From: Tieghemostelium lacteum | Lineage: Eukaryota > Evosea > Eumycetozoa > Dictyosteliales > Raperosteliaceae | Reading direction: 5' to 3' | DNA: 64,000 nucleotides | NCBI GenBank assembly: GCA_001606155.1 | Contig: LODT01000037.1 | Coordinates: 1,240,001 to 1,304,000 of the forward strand | Shown here: positions 34,209-48,436 of the stretch, piece by piece | How the letters are laid out: every line of letters begins with the position of its first letter | How positions within the stretch are numbered: the stretch's first letter is position 1 | Notes under the pieces: generated by a model | Told to the model about the DNA's origin: nothing | What the model saw: the letters and a program-made list of their open reading frames with translations, nothing else | Databases searched by the model: none | Translations under genes and position numbers: made by a program

Positions 34209-35279
34209 ATGAATTATAAAATATCTATAACTCTACTACTATTTGTCTTTGTAAGTCTATTTAATTCCAATTTTTAAAAATTTAAAAATAGTCTAACTCC
34301 GATAATAAAGAGTTTTTGTTTAGTTAAATCATCAACACCTCCAACAACTTTATTTTATTTTACAGATAACTTTGATGGAACATATAATATTACCAATTAC
34401 AATCTTTTAACTGTTTAGCTACAAATACATCTGTGAATATTGATAAAAGCTATAATTTCTTTTTATACCTCCAACTTGATGATAATAGAAATGTATGTAT
34501 TTAGAATCTGTGTTAGAATACGAAACCGTATTAATACGAGAAAACTAAAAGCTAATAGTATTAGGAATGAATCCTAATAACACTGAATATAGTCTTCATA
34601 CAATAACTCCTTTAGGTGAAGTTTTGAGCTCTAGTGCCTATGTAAATGCTTTTATGAAAGAAAGTTATTTCTTTTTAGACTATAGTTTCGGTTATGACCC
34701 ATCAGTAAATACTGTATACTACTCTGGTGAACATAGTCCTAATCAATTTCTATTTATTATAGATTTTGGAAAGAAGGAAAGTCATAGAATGAAATTAAGT
34801 ATGCCAACTTATTTTGAACCTTTTGGTACCTATGACAATGTTAATAATATCTATTATCTATTGGAGTCACTTGAAAATGATGTCAGTAATTTCACATTAT
34901 ATTCCTACGATTTGAATACCAAATCTGAAAATGAACCACTAACTCTCAAAGGATTCCCAGGAACTACCTATTCCTTTTTGTTTAGTACCAATGGTCAGAT
35001 ATATGCTGCATCCTATAATGAAACAGAACCAACTATAATGTACATTGTATATATCGATCCAACATCTAGTTCTGCAAGTGTTGTCTATACCTTTGAAGAT
35101 AGTATTGAGTTCTCAATTGACTACTGGTTCATTGACAATTACTTTGTAAAAATGACCTATGATGTAATTCTCATGAATTTTATCTGGTAACTATAGATCT
35201 CAATACATATACTCAAATTACTATAGTACAGGTAGATGGATATATAAACAATTGGCCACAGTTATCAGGAGTCTACTAA
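34209..35279 (+). pseudogene. Secreted protein of the local tandem family, copy E, broken
   Basis: The structure matches copies A and B: a signal exon (34209-34250, MNYKISITLLLFVF), exon 2 starting after an AAAG acceptor at about 34311, and a long exon 3 to the stop at 35277-35279. Two frame breaks are visible. One is in exon 2 near 34418, where the frame ends at a TAG while the family-like sequence (ATNTSVNIDKSYNF) goes on in another frame. The other is in exon 3 near 35163, after YWFIDNYFVKMT, with the family ending (TIDLNTYTQI) in another frame. Either it is a recent pseudogene or the sequence has two errors. Neither break is at a long homopolymer, which favours a real pseudogene. Confidence 0.65.
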
Positions 35280-35428
35280 ATCAATTTTGGTTAAAATTTA
35301 AATAAATCAAAATCGATTTCTGCAAAAACGACAAAAACGAAACTATTTTTTTTTATTTTTTTTTTAATTTTGACGAAAAGTGTGCTCAGATCGAAAGTAG
35401 AGACACTCAATAAATAATAATAGATAGA

Positions 35429-38400
35429 ATGAATAAAAGTAAAAAATCAAATAAAGATACAACTTCTGAGACTGCTACTCAATATGATGAGTACTATGGA
35501 GAAATTGAAAAAAATATAGAAGATACATCTAGAAAATCAAATAGTTTTAGAGTAAGTTTTTGATAAAGAGAGGGGTGATCACCAATTAAGATATTAATAG
35601 CAAATTTTAAAATAGTATCAAACATTTGCAGAAAAGATATCAAAAATTGATATAAACATATTTAGTAAAGTAGGAGATGTCATTATAGAGTTAGAAGATG
35701 AAAACGATTCCTATTTTAATCAAACTATTCAAGTATGGAGAGAATTGAATGTTACAGAACATTATGGAGGTTTCTGTAACCATATTAGAAAATATCACAA
35801 TTCAATAGCAGAAGTTCTCTTACATAAAGAAAAGATTGTAGAGATACTTTTAATTCATTTATCAAAACCAAATTCAATGGCGCTTAAACCATTATTAAGG
35901 TATATATAGATAAATAGTATTTATTTAATATATAAACATGATTTATTAACATATTCTATTATTTTAATAGTGTATTGGCAGCATTGTTTAGAGATCTCAG
36001 ATCAGAAATCTATGGATCTTTTTACAAGATTTTAAAAGTTTTAATGGACCTTTTAAAACAGACATTAAAACCCGATTCAATTGAAGAATTATTTACTTCA
36101 ATATGTTATATGTTAAAATTTTTAGAAAAACAAATAATACCAGAGTTTTTTAAATTTTATCAGTAGGTTGATTATTTGATGTGGTAATGACCATATATGG
36201 TTTTTAGTGTGACATGTATTAATAATATGATTTTTTATTTAATTATAGAATTTATTCACAGTTATTTTTACAAAAGAGACAGTATATAAGAAGATTTGCA
36301 GCAGAGAGTATGTCATTTATAATGAGAAAGATTGTTTTGGAAGAGATGGATAAGACATTGGAATTTCTAAATCAACAATTGGAAAAGAATCACCAGTCAC
36401 CAGAGTATTTGGATGCCTTTTCATTTTTACTATTTCATTCAGTTAAAGGTGTTAAAAGTAAATTCCATTCTAGATGTGAATATGTGTTACCAATGTTCTT
36501 TCAATCATTACTAAAATCCAATAGCACTGGTATAAGATTTCAATCCATCTACAAAACATTTGAATTTATTCGTTACCATGGTTACAACGACAAAGATAAC
36601 TTATTACCAATTTGGACAACACTAAAAAAACAAAGTCCTTTGATATTACAATTAATCAATAATAATAATAATAATAATAATAGTAATAGTAGTAAATCTA
36701 AAAAACAACAACAACCACAGTATGGAAAAGATATATTATCTGGATATTTATCAAGTTTTTTTAGAATTGTTTGTCATTGGGTAGAGTTTCAGAATGGATC
36801 TAGAGTTATGGATATACAGGATTTAGTATTGATATTGGAAGGTTATTATCAGAGTGGTCAAGTGTTAACTAAACTGATTCAAGATGGATATGATATAGGT
36901 TTTATGGTATCTGCACTTAGTAAGACATTATCATTACTAATGCAAAAGACCAACCAAAATTCGGATCTTAGAGTTAAGTTTTACAAGTATTTGGATAGTT
37001 TATTTAGTATTCAGTTACAGTCAAGTAGTAATGGTAGTGATGATGGTATATTGAAATATTCTGAAATGATATTTTCATTCTTTTCCAAGATTGACAGTCA
37101 CTATCAGAGGGAGCCTTTGATTATTAATCGTTTGGTTAAATTCCTGGAATTGAATTACAAAGTTTTGGATACTGATAGAATTTGTTCATTCTTTGTTAGA
37201 TGTTTTACAATTGAACAAGATGAAGATGAAATGGTGGATTATCAGAGATATCCTCAGTTGGCACTACCAAATCTTGTGAATAATATTCAATCCCAGTTAC
37301 AGAAATTCCAAGCACAGTATAAAACCATTTCTGATCAGAATGTGTTTAAACAACTTTGGGGTAATTTTGTAGCACTTCAGTGTATAGTTATTCCACCTGC
37401 CAATAGTAAATCACTGATATCTACATTGGAGAAAACTGTAGATATTTTATATCAAAGAATTCAACAGTCTATCAAAAACAATGAAAAACCAGCAGAAGAG
37501 TTCTTGTATCTTCTTAGTAGAGGTTATAGTTGTTTGATTAGTATATACTCTAAAATATCCATTGAAAGTCTTCCCAAAGTTCTACCAAATATACTCAACC
37601 TCCTCAAACATCATCCAAGTGACTATTTCATTTTACAAACCAGTTCGATGTACTTTCAATATCTATCTGTAAAAGTGGATATGAAGAAGAATAAGTTAAT
37701 CACACCAGAGTATTTTAAAGAACAGTCTAATCTTTTCACTAGTAACCTCTCCAATAGATCCAACCAAATTAGAAAGGAGACCCTAAATGTTCTGAAACAT
37801 ATTCATCAATGTACATTGACCAATGTTGATAATCTATCTGACCAAGATAAAGATATAGAAAGATTCTTTGAAGATGCTTTGGAAATTGAGTCTACTGAAT
37901 TCAATAGAATTGAATCAAAATCTGTCAGCGCTAAAATGGAGTCTATTGGATCTATTTATATGGCTGGTAATGTAGAGATTATACATAGTCTAATGTATAA
38001 CTATATACTTGGTAGTTTCTATATAAGATTCAATCCACTTTGGATCAGTGCTCAGAAAGTTCTACAACAAATCTTTAAAAAGGATGCCACCAAGGTATAT
38101 CCATTCTTTAAAGAGATTCTATTGCAATCTGAATCAAATCTATTACAAAACTTAGATGATGAAGATTTGGTAGACAATCAAGATGATGAAATTGAAGAAG
38201 AGGTTGAAGAAGAGGTTGTTGAAGAGAAAGATGATGATAATGAAGAAAAAGAGGATGGTGATGTAGAAGAAGAGGATCATGTTATTCACGAAAATGATGA
38301 CAATCACGAAGATGAAGATAGTAAATCCTTAGCAACATCTGAACAACCAAATAGTAATGCTAATGTATGGGATATTACATTACTATTCCAAGAGACTATT

Positions 38401-41400
38401 GAAATATCTAAAAAGACCAATATTGAAATGAATAGTAAGAATATAATTCACTCTTTTACTGATCCTGTAAATTATAACTCTGCTCTCTGGAAAACACTAT
38501 CACTTTTGGGTACCTCAGTTGAAAGATACTCTAAAGATTTCGTTACCATGTTCTTTGAATTTCTAGTAAATGATCATCAGAAATATTGTAAATCTCTGAA
38601 ACCATTGACTGTTGATATCCTTACTGATAAAATTCAGAAATCCATTCCACTCCGTATAAGAACCGAACAAAAAGGATATAGTAAGAATCAATCAGTTCAA
38701 CTGTATCTTCACTATCTGGATCTGTTTAGTCAGTTCAAGAAACCAACTAAAATCTATCAAGAACAGTTACTAAAACAGGTATTTAAACTGTCAATGAGTA
38801 GCAGTGAACCCAAGATTCAACTGAAATCACTACAATGTTATTTACTATGGCAACAACCAGAGTTGGTGCCTTATAAAAAGAATCTTGAAAACCTCATTCA
38901 GGATAAAACAATGAAAGAGGAAATGGCCAAGTTTATAGTTTCCAAAGACAGTCCAAATAGCTCAGTTATTAAAGAACATCGTAGTGAAGTTATACCATTA
39001 GTGATCAACATCCTCATGACTAAAATGAATAAGAAGGCATATAATAATCGTAGTAGTATTGATACTCAACGTTCGAATATCTTCTCGTATCTCTCTGGTC
39101 TATATCCAGAAGAACTTTCAACCATCTTCCAGAAGATACTGTCACCTTTTGCTTCAGTTTCTACACTTCCACACATTGATGTTCAATCCTACTTTTTGAA
39201 TATACTCCAACCTCTCATCAAGCAGTTTGGGTCTCTTTTGATTAGTCACATTGACCAAATCATTAAAGTCATTCTACAATTGGTTAACCAACCTACTCCA
39301 GACCATAACATGCTTTCAAATACCAGAAAATCCAAAGTTAGCATTACACAAATTAAATCTCAATCCTACAAGAGATTCTCAGAGATTCTAAGACAATTCC
39401 CTAAATTGGACTACAAAAACTCTGTAAAGGAGGTGTTTAAGTCATTCTCAACTCTTTTAAGTACAATGAACCAGTATACTGTCAGTGATGGTTTCAAAAA
39501 GTGTTTATTAGTGGTCAGTGAAAATCATTTACTTGTTCACTACCTCAACCAAGATATAACACTTCTACCTAAACTATTCACATTCATTAATTCCAAACCA
39601 CACCAAGAAGTAATCATTCAGATTATTGAAAATATCTTATTGGCAATTGACCCAACTGAAAGTGGATCACAAGAAATCTCTGATAAGTATTGGTTAGTCT
39701 TGAAACCTCATATCAGTGACATCATCAACGCCATCAAATCAACCCTATTAAGTAAACTGTCATTGAAATCCAATAGTAGTAAACAATTAGTATTGTCACC
39801 TAGTAAACTAAGTAAAAGACCTCTAGCATTGCTCACTGAAATCAGTAAATTTGCACAATCTCCTGAACAGGCATCACAGTTACTTGAACTATTGGTACCT
39901 TTCCTAAGATGTCAGAAATATGATGACGATGATCTCATTCTCTCTGTATTGACTATATTCAAGAACATGCTTGCACTCATTCCCAATCCAGAGTCACATG
40001 TTGCCACCATGTCTCAGTTATTTGGTGTATTTAAAACTAGAGTTACCAGATCCATACTCTGTGAGATTTTCTTGATTCTAGGTGAAAAGGTTAGCTATAT
40101 GAGTGAACTCTCTAAATTACTGGATAAATTGAATGCCTACACCAAGAAATCAGTAACCCTAGAGACTTATGACTATGAAAGACGTCTAGAAGCCTACAGT
40201 TACATAAATGATAATCTTATGACTACTCTCACACCTCAACAATTGTACCCTGTTCTTATCAACTATGTACACTTCCTAAAAGACCGTGATTTCTCTATCA
40301 AGAACAGCTCTGCAACTGGTTTGTCAAAATTGATTAAACATCTTGGTGAATCAATCCATAAGAATGACAAGTCACCTGAACATCAAGAAAAGTTGAAATT
40401 ACTCAAATTGGTATTCATAGGTCAAATGAAACTTTCATTCAATGACAAAGAGTACAGAGATGAGTTCCTACAACTCTTTAACCAGTTGCTATCCGGATTC
40501 AATAGTCATGAAATGTTCTACCCTGATTTGGTACCTTTACTATTCTCTGGTAACGAAGATAGAAACTTCTTTGTAAACTATTACCACATTCAAAAACATA
40601 GAAAGAAGGTATCGTTTTTTGGTCTAAAGACATTGCTCTTACAAGACACTAATGAAGTTCCATTCTCATCTGAATCACTCAACCAAATTCTCATTCCTCT
40701 TGCTATTCAAACTATTCTAGAGACTTCTATTAAAGATGGTGGTGCTATTCTAGGTGAGGTTGTAAAAACCTTTGGTGCTATTGCCAAGAAGCTTGAATGG
40801 AGACAGTACTTTGCACTTTTGAAAACTCTCATTTCCACCATGGATCTACATGCAACCAGATATAAAATGTTCCTTAAGACTCTTTGTGAGGTTATAGATG
40901 AATTCCATTTCTTTATTGACCCTAAAGAGATATCATTGGATATCAATAGTAGTGCTGTAAAAATCAAAACTATCTCTGTAAAGAAACCAAAGAATTCTAC
41001 AGCTCAGGAAAATGGAAAATCAGTTACTCCTATGGATGTTGAAACTCAAGAAGAAAGAAATGAGATGGAATATGAAGATGGTGTAATAAATCAATCTAAG
41101 AATGTAGTAGTTGAAATCCAAAAGAAGCAAGCAAAGAATATCTCAGAAGAGATACATAATGCAATAATAAATGCATTGGTACCACAGTTGAACAAGTATC
41201 TCATTAAACAAAAACAAGTCGACCAAAAATCTAAAGACAGAGCAATGGAATCAAGTCAAGCTGATTCTAGAAATGAAGGTGTTGTTAATCTGCCTATTGC
41301 ATTGGCAATTCTTAAATTGTATAAGTTACTTCCAGATAAGACATCCAAGTTACTCTATCCTAATTTAATTGGTAAATTATGTTTTGGACTCAAGAGTAAA

Positions 41401-44376
41401 GAGAATGAAATTAGAGAGCAAACTAGAGAGACTTTAGTTCAGGTTATGGATACATTAGGTTACACCTTCTTCCCATTTATTCTACAGGAAATGAGAAATG
41501 TATTGAAACATGGCTACCAAAAGTACGTTTTATCTTATACTTTACATGCACTTTTGAATGTTCTATCCAAGAGTCTTGTACCTGGTACACTTGACTCTCA
41601 AGCCAAAGTTATAATGGAGATTATTGTGGAAGATCTATTTGGTGAACCAAGTGTTCTAAGAGAACAGACCAATATGAAAGACTATAATGAAGCTAAATCA
41701 CCTAGATCTCTTGACACACTTCGTCTACTAGCTCAAATAGTCCACTATACACAAGCTACTGAACTATTGATAAAACCAATTCATGAGATTATCTCAATAT
41801 CAACGAATCCAAAGTTACTACCAACTCTACAAGAAATGATAAAGAAGATATCAAAAGGGATTAGAATGAATCAGTCTTTCCAATTTAAGGATTTATCTAT
41901 ATTGGTTTATCAACTAATGACTAAAGGTGACCAGATTATAGTTAAAGATAAATCAGAGGTTAATCCATACATCTCATTGAAACCAACTTTTGAAGAGACA
42001 TTCAGTATCCAAGAAGACCCATCCAAGAAGAAACAAAAAGAATTAACAAGTAGTAGATTCACAGCTTCCAATATCTTCAAAGAACTAGCCACTAGTTTAC
42101 TTTTGAGTTCTATAAAGAGAAAAGACCAAATTGAACTCAAAGAGTATCTTGGAATGTTGGACCCATTCATTTCATTCATTAGTAAGAATATCGAGAATCC
42201 TGAGACTAGAATAGTATATCTCACTCTAAAATGTCTATTGTTGGTATTCAATCTAGAGTTACCATCAATGCAGAGTCGTCTACAAGAGTTTACCATTCAG
42301 GTGCTCAACCGTCTCCAAAGGGATCAAGGTAATGAGAAAATCACTAATGCCTGTTTGGAAATGATCATTTTGATTCTAAAGTCTCGTCAATTTGTTGAGG
42401 AGAAGAAATTGTTGACTGATACTCAAATACAAGGTATATTGTCAATTATTAAACAACATTTGGCAATGAATAACTCTGATCAGAATACACAAAGATCGTT
42501 AATGATGTTACACGCACTCATTCTCAAAAAGACTATGATACCTGAGATTTATGATCTCATGGATATGTCATGTTCAATAATGATTAGATCGTTTAAACCT
42601 CATATTCAGAATATGATATCACAGATTCTCATTGACTTTATTCTATTTTATCCAATGGGTGATGCAAGATTGAAAGATCAAATTACATTCCTTATTAAGA
42701 ATCTGACTTATCAGGTTGAGGAAGGTCGTTTAATAGTACTCAAAACTATTCAACATATAATCAATAGATTCCCAGAAGAGGTACTGAATACCTATGCCCA
42801 AGTACTGTATCTTCCAATGGTTGTTCGACTTGGTAATGACACTTCTGCTAAATGTCGTGAACTAGTTGGTCAGAACATCAAAATGCTACTAGAAGCGGTA
42901 GGTCACCAGGTTTTAGATAAAATCTATCAAATTACAGTTCTATGGTACGAATCCAACAAGAATCCTGCAATGACTAGAGTTTCAGCTCAGATTCTAGGTA
43001 TCATCGCGCAGTCATCTTCATTTAACCATTTCCAGAAATATATTAAACCATTGTTAGCACCAACTGTAAAGTATCTCGAACATACTTTATCACTACTCTC
43101 AGAGAAAGAGAATGAGTCACAGTTACTCTCAATTGGTGACTCTGATGAAACCAATGAAGACTCATCTACTAAACTACCAGGATGGCAATTGTCATACTCT
43201 ATTCTATGTTCATTTGAACATATTCTACAATCCAACAAGTCATTAGTTAACAGCAAAGATTTTGAATCATTTTGGTTGACAACAGTACAATACCTCAACT
43301 ATCCACACATTTGGGTTAGAACTAGTGTTACAAGACTCTATGGTATATTATTCACTAATCAATCAACACCAGATCTAGTTACATTCCTTGAAAAACTATA
43401 TTCAACCAACAACACTAGTAAATCATCAACTAAATTCAATATCATATTCACCAATTCCGAAACACTGTTTACAGTCACTAAAAAACATTGTTCTATTTTG
43501 AATTCCAAATTATTAACTGATGATCTCGGTCTACAAATTACCAAAAATCTCATCTATCTATCCATGGTTTTCTATAAATGTTCTTCTATAAAACCACCAA
43601 AATCAACAACAACAACTTCTGATGATATAACTCCAAATATCTTCAAATCGATCTCTAAAAATAGTATTAATAGTAATGGTAATGGTAAAGTTGATAATGA
43701 TGATGATAATGATATTGAAATGGAAGATAATGAAAATAGTGATGAAGAGGAAAATAATGAAATGGAACAAGATGGAGAGGTTGAGGATGAAGAAGATTTA
43801 ATTGTTGGTGATGAACAAAAACAAGAGGGTACAATGTTATTGTGGTTATTTAAGAGACTTTCATATATGGCTACAAAGATTGGTTTACTAAGAAGAAAGT
43901 ATATTTTCAGATGGATTGGTGCATTGACCACTCAGTTAAGTGCTAAAGAATTAGAACCATATCTGCAGATATTGTTGGTACCTTTAGTCAAGACAACTGA
44001 TGAGAAGATACATGCTACCAAACCAGAGAGAAAACTAGCACAGGAAGTATTGGACCAGGTTAAAAAGAGAATGGGTACCTCTAGATTTACAGTTGTGTAT
44101 CAACAGATTGTTCAATCGAACGAACAGATACGTGCACTACGTAAACAAGAGCGAAAATTACAAGCTGTTTCCAATCCAAAAGAATATCTACAACAAAAAC
44201 GTGAACAGAGACAAAAGGAGAAAGAGAGAAAGAAGAGAAAATCAAAGACTGCTTACAGTGAATTTATGGACTTTAACAAAAAAATTAGAGTTCCACATGT
44301 TGTACAATCAAATGATGATCCTGAATATATTGATAATACTAATAGAAAGTATGGTCCTGATGATGATGATTTTTAA
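35429..44376 (+). CDS. utp20: UTP20, U3 snoRNP / small-subunit processome HEAT-repeat protein
   Basis: Exons are 35429-35551, 35616-35899, 35971-36162 and 36249-44376, all phase-matched, for 2908 residues (human UTP20 is about 2785). The N-terminus matches the family: TFAEKISKIDINIF, then VWRELNVTEHYGGF. The rest is a long HEAT-like solenoid with an acidic insert (about 815-865) and another near the C-terminus (about 2630-2685). It ends in a basic Lys/Arg helix (REQRQKEKERKKRKSK). UTP20 works in the nucleolus in early processing of the small ribosomal subunit RNA. It looks intact. The three 5' introns sit close together, while the last exon is 8.1 kb without an intron. Confidence 0.93.
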
Positions 44377-47300
44377 ACTTTAAGAGTTTAATTTCAATTT
44401 AAATAAATAAATATATAATAATAGTAATAATCAATAATTAATTTAACAATTGAATTATAATAATTAAAATATCTTGAAATTAGATATTTTAATTTTAAAA
44501 TTAATTGTATTATATTAAATGTGTTGTGTGAGTGAGAGGAAAAAATCATAGATTCAATATTTGTAATTTATTATCGAGAATAGGGAGGAGGATAAAATGG
44601 GTGACAATCCTTGATTTCAATATTGTAGAGATTCATTCCCAATGTATGATTGTATGTTAATGGTTGTTTTTTGGATATTTACGAGCAAAAACAAAATAAA
44701 AAAAATATATTTTTAAGTTATTGCAGTGGTTGATGTGATGAAGCATCTTTTTTTGTTTTTATGTTGACTGTAGGGAGAATACGAAACAGGACTATTATTT
44801 TGAAAAAATGCACACTTACAAAAACCATTCAATTAATTAAAAAAATCAGTGCATTTTCAATGATAGAGGAAAATATACAATAAAAAAAAACAATAACATG
44901 ATGAACTCCTCACTATGAATCTATTTTAAAACTCGCACAACATTTAGGGCCACACTTTAAAAGTTTGATTTTTTTTAATTATTTTTAATTTTTTACTGAA
45001 AATCAACAGGAGTATAAATTAAAAGTTTTCGAAAACTTATTGTTATTCTTTGATAATTGTTATACCAATACTATTATTGTATCAATAATACTCTCTACTC
45101 TTCTCCAATACTTTTTTTTTTAATTAAACATTGACATTACTTTCTTTATCTCTTTAAGTAGCAAGATAAAAAAAGTATATCAAATATCATCACAAACAAA
45201 CAAGGAGGGATAATAATAACCACAAAAAAGATTTATTAAGTTAATTTCTTTTTTGACTATTATATAAATTAGAGAGTGTGACTTTTTAAATAAAGCAAAT
45301 AGGATATTTAGGAATTAAATACCCTAATCATATACATTAGAGATCTAGTGATTCTATTATAATCATTCATAGACTCTATTTGTTTTTTTAAAGATATCAT
45401 TTAATAGCAGCTATACTTATAAGTTTACCTACTTTCTGCTGCCACTATCGATTGAACATTGAAAAAACAAATCTACTATTGCCACTTTTCTGTATCTGAC
45501 GGACAAAATCTATTTGAAAAGACAAAAAAAACCCCAAAGGTATGTATATTAATTTTTAATTAAATTCAAATTGTACAAACACCAACCGAAATAAGTTGAT
45601 GGACGGTTCTCATCACCAAATCGAGAAAAAGTTTTCGGAAAAGTGTAGTTGTGTTTTTTGTTTTTTTTATAAAAAAAAGGAGGGAAGGGATGGTTATTAT
45701 AATGCACTCCATCACAAATTTGACATTTTTGTTGGTATAAGATAGGAGTGATCTTGTCATTTGTGTATAATAATTATAATTATCAGATCTTTTTTTTTGT
45801 TTTAACAACTGGATTTCTATTAAGGATGGGTATGAAATCACATTGCCCACTATAACCTTGAAGAAGAAGAAAGGAGTAACAAGATATTTAATATTTTCAA
45901 GATATTTACACCTTTCAAAGTTGTTGTTATTATTTTTTTTTTTTTTTTCAATTTTTTTTTATGATGGGGAGGACCCCTCCCAGACCAATTTCAGATGTCT
46001 ATTCTCATAATTCACTTAATAATAATACATTATAATATCTTGGTTCTGTTGTAGGCGCCTTAAACTTTAAAATTTTATGTTTTAGACTACTGCTCTTTTA
46101 CCAATTTTTTTAATTTCATTTGTAGATTCGCCTCTTCATTAATTAATTAATTGTGTATTTATTTTTTTATTTGTGATTATTTATATATACATATATTATA
46201 TAACACAAACATACTTGTAATAATAATATAATAATAATAATATTTAAATTATATAATTCCACCCACCTCATTGTAATAATAATAATCTATTAAACGATTG
46301 TAATAATAGTTCATTGGAAAAAAAACCATTTACCAAAAAAGAATAACATATTAAATTTATAATAATCTATAATCTCCTTCTCCTTTTTATAATAACTATA
46401 CAACAAAACATATATTATACAAACAAAAAAAAAAAAATATTTTGAAAAGTGATTATTTGTTTTAATGATGGCAATGATGATGTGAAAGATATTAATAAAA
46501 TTTTCCCTCTTTTTCTATATTTTCCTAAAAACTATTTATAGAGAAATTTCTACACAACTACAAAAAAGAAAAGGAGGACAGACCTTTAGATTATTCAATT
46601 GAATAAGCTTGTGTCAGTACTATAGTGGATTGGCTATCGACAAACCTGTTATATAAAAAATCTACCAACCCAAACCACAACATATTTTCCTATGTACTAT
46701 ATCTATGAAAAGGTAACTATATATTCATATAATTTGTTTGTTCAAAAATATATATATATATTATTATAGTTATTCTTTATGATAATTAGATTGTTTTTTG
46801 TAATTGTCTTCTTTGATCAATATATAGTTTGTTAAATAGATTATATATAGATTCATTTCATATAAAATGTGTTTACATTCAAATTATTTAAAATTAAATC
46901 ACCTATGTTAAATATTACACAATTTCATCATCAATTTCATCATTAAAAAACAAACTCACAAATATATAAATAGAGGGAATAGCTGATAATTTAGGAGTTT
47001 TCCACTCTTTTTGTTCCACTTTTGATTTCATTTACAACAAATTAATTAAATAACATCTACGCTCAAAGTATAGAGCTCACATTTTGATTTGATTTTCGTG
47101 TAGTGTGTGTGGTTTTAGAGTGTGCTGGTGTGTGTGAATATAAATAAATGTGGTAATTAGCTATTTTTTGTTATTATAATGTAGTGAATATTTTTAATTT
47201 TCAGAACAAAATCAATGGATTAAAGTGGGGTGTTTTCAAAATGTTAATTTTTGACACTTTTTAATGTCACACTATACACACTCACTGTTTTGATGATCAC

Positions 47301-48436
47301 CTTTATTTAGAGTATGTGGTGGGTGGTTAGTTAAATTAGAGTGGTGTGTTTGTTTATTTCATTAAAACAGATTTTGATGATTTTCATATCACTCCCCTCT
47401 CATATGATGTTCTCTTTTTTCAAAAGTGAAATATGTTACACATACACAGTAATATTTTAAATTTAGCCTCTACACTTGAAAAAGTTCTATTTATCTATCT
47501 ATATCTGACAGAATACACATAAACACCTCTTCATCATACAAACACAGTACAAAAAAAAAATATACAAACAGAGAGAGAAGAGAGATTTCAAAATATTTTG
47601 GCACTACTATTATTGATCAATAGCTGTCATAGCTTAAAATCACCCAATTTATCAACAATAACAATACAATTACTACTACCCAGAGAGAGAGGTTGTTTTT
47701 TTAATACTATCACTAAACTACTCTATACCATTAGATGTTGTTGTTGGTGTATAAATTAACAATTACACAATCATAATAGTTCTCTCTTCTCTCTCTCTCT
47801 CTCTCTCTTTCTTCTCTCTACCAACATTTTGTATATTTATATTATATTATATTCTTGCTCTGAGAGGAAGAGGAATACAAATATTTTTTAATTTTTATTG
47901 CTATATCATCGCTTTCTATCTCTATCATCTCTTATTTATTATTTGTATTTTATTTGTTTCGAGTTAGAAGGAGAGTGAATGCCAATTGTCAATTTAGTAT
48001 TAGCTATAGAATAATATTATAATAATTGTCAACACATCCCCTAACATTAATAACAGCAACTATAAATACAGTATCACCTCTCTATACCAATCAATAACAT
48101 CAATTTGGATTGCGCATTTTTCATTTCCATCTATTTAAAAACCTTTAAAAAAAAAAAACTTTTGTTAATTTATTTGACTATCATATATACTTTAGTATAT
48201 ATATTATATACACATAATCAATATTATTTATTTATTTAAAATTTAAAAATTAATTTTTTTAGATTAGTCTCTATTTCATTGTATAACTCTATCTGTCCAC
48301 ACTTTTGTTTGTTTACCCCTTCATCCATCAACCTCATCGTTAGTATTAATATTAAAATTCTTAAATACCCAATTGTTCATTGCATCAGAAATCCAAATAC
48401 AAATATTACCAATTACAAAGACTATAAATTACAATT
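44377..48436. other. 4-kb gene-free region upstream of cyclin A
   Basis: This is by far the longest spacer in the window. It is AT-rich with poly-A/T runs of up to about 18, and no conserved frame on either strand. One 94-codon minus frame at 45566-45850 has no protein character. Patches that are richer in G and C (about 45960-45985, 47080-47150 and 47270-47420) and GT-rich stretches (about 47095-47135) break the background. A CT microsatellite lies at 47781-47820. It may hold a long promoter, 5' leader or non-coding RNAs; I saw no tRNA or class I RNA motif. Confidence 0.5.
47781..47820 (+). repeat. CT microsatellite
   Basis: This is a nearly pure TC/CT dinucleotide run of about 40 bases, with two interruptions, about 620 bases upstream of the cyclin start. 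GAGAGA-type tracts on the complement are common promoter elements in eukaryotes, but there is no direct sign of function here. Confidence 0.75.

Larger units (their letters stand above)
30780..34675 (+). repeat. Tandem duplication of about 1.9 kb (end of B, spacer, copy C/D, start of E)
   Basis: Landmarks recur at a steady offset. The spacer motif GTAGACT..TAATACTCTC is at 30901 and 32761 (1860). The gene starts are at 31159 and 33030 (1871) and the gene ends at 32142 and 34024 (1882). The starts of the E-type gene are at 32314 and 34209 (1895). The first 72 codons of C and D differ by one residue. The unit therefore spans from the 3' end of copy B to about 60 bases into exon 3 of the E-type gene, in head-to-tail order. 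Unequal crossing-over or replication slippage would explain it. Confidence 0.8.

Noticed and set aside
44093-44383. 96-codon frame inside the UTP20 3' end
   Set aside because: It overlaps the conserved basic C-terminus of UTP20 in another frame.
45566-45850. 94-codon minus-strand frame in the 4-kb spacer
   Set aside because: Composition is AT-driven, there is no domain or splice partner, and the upstream context is not promoter-like.
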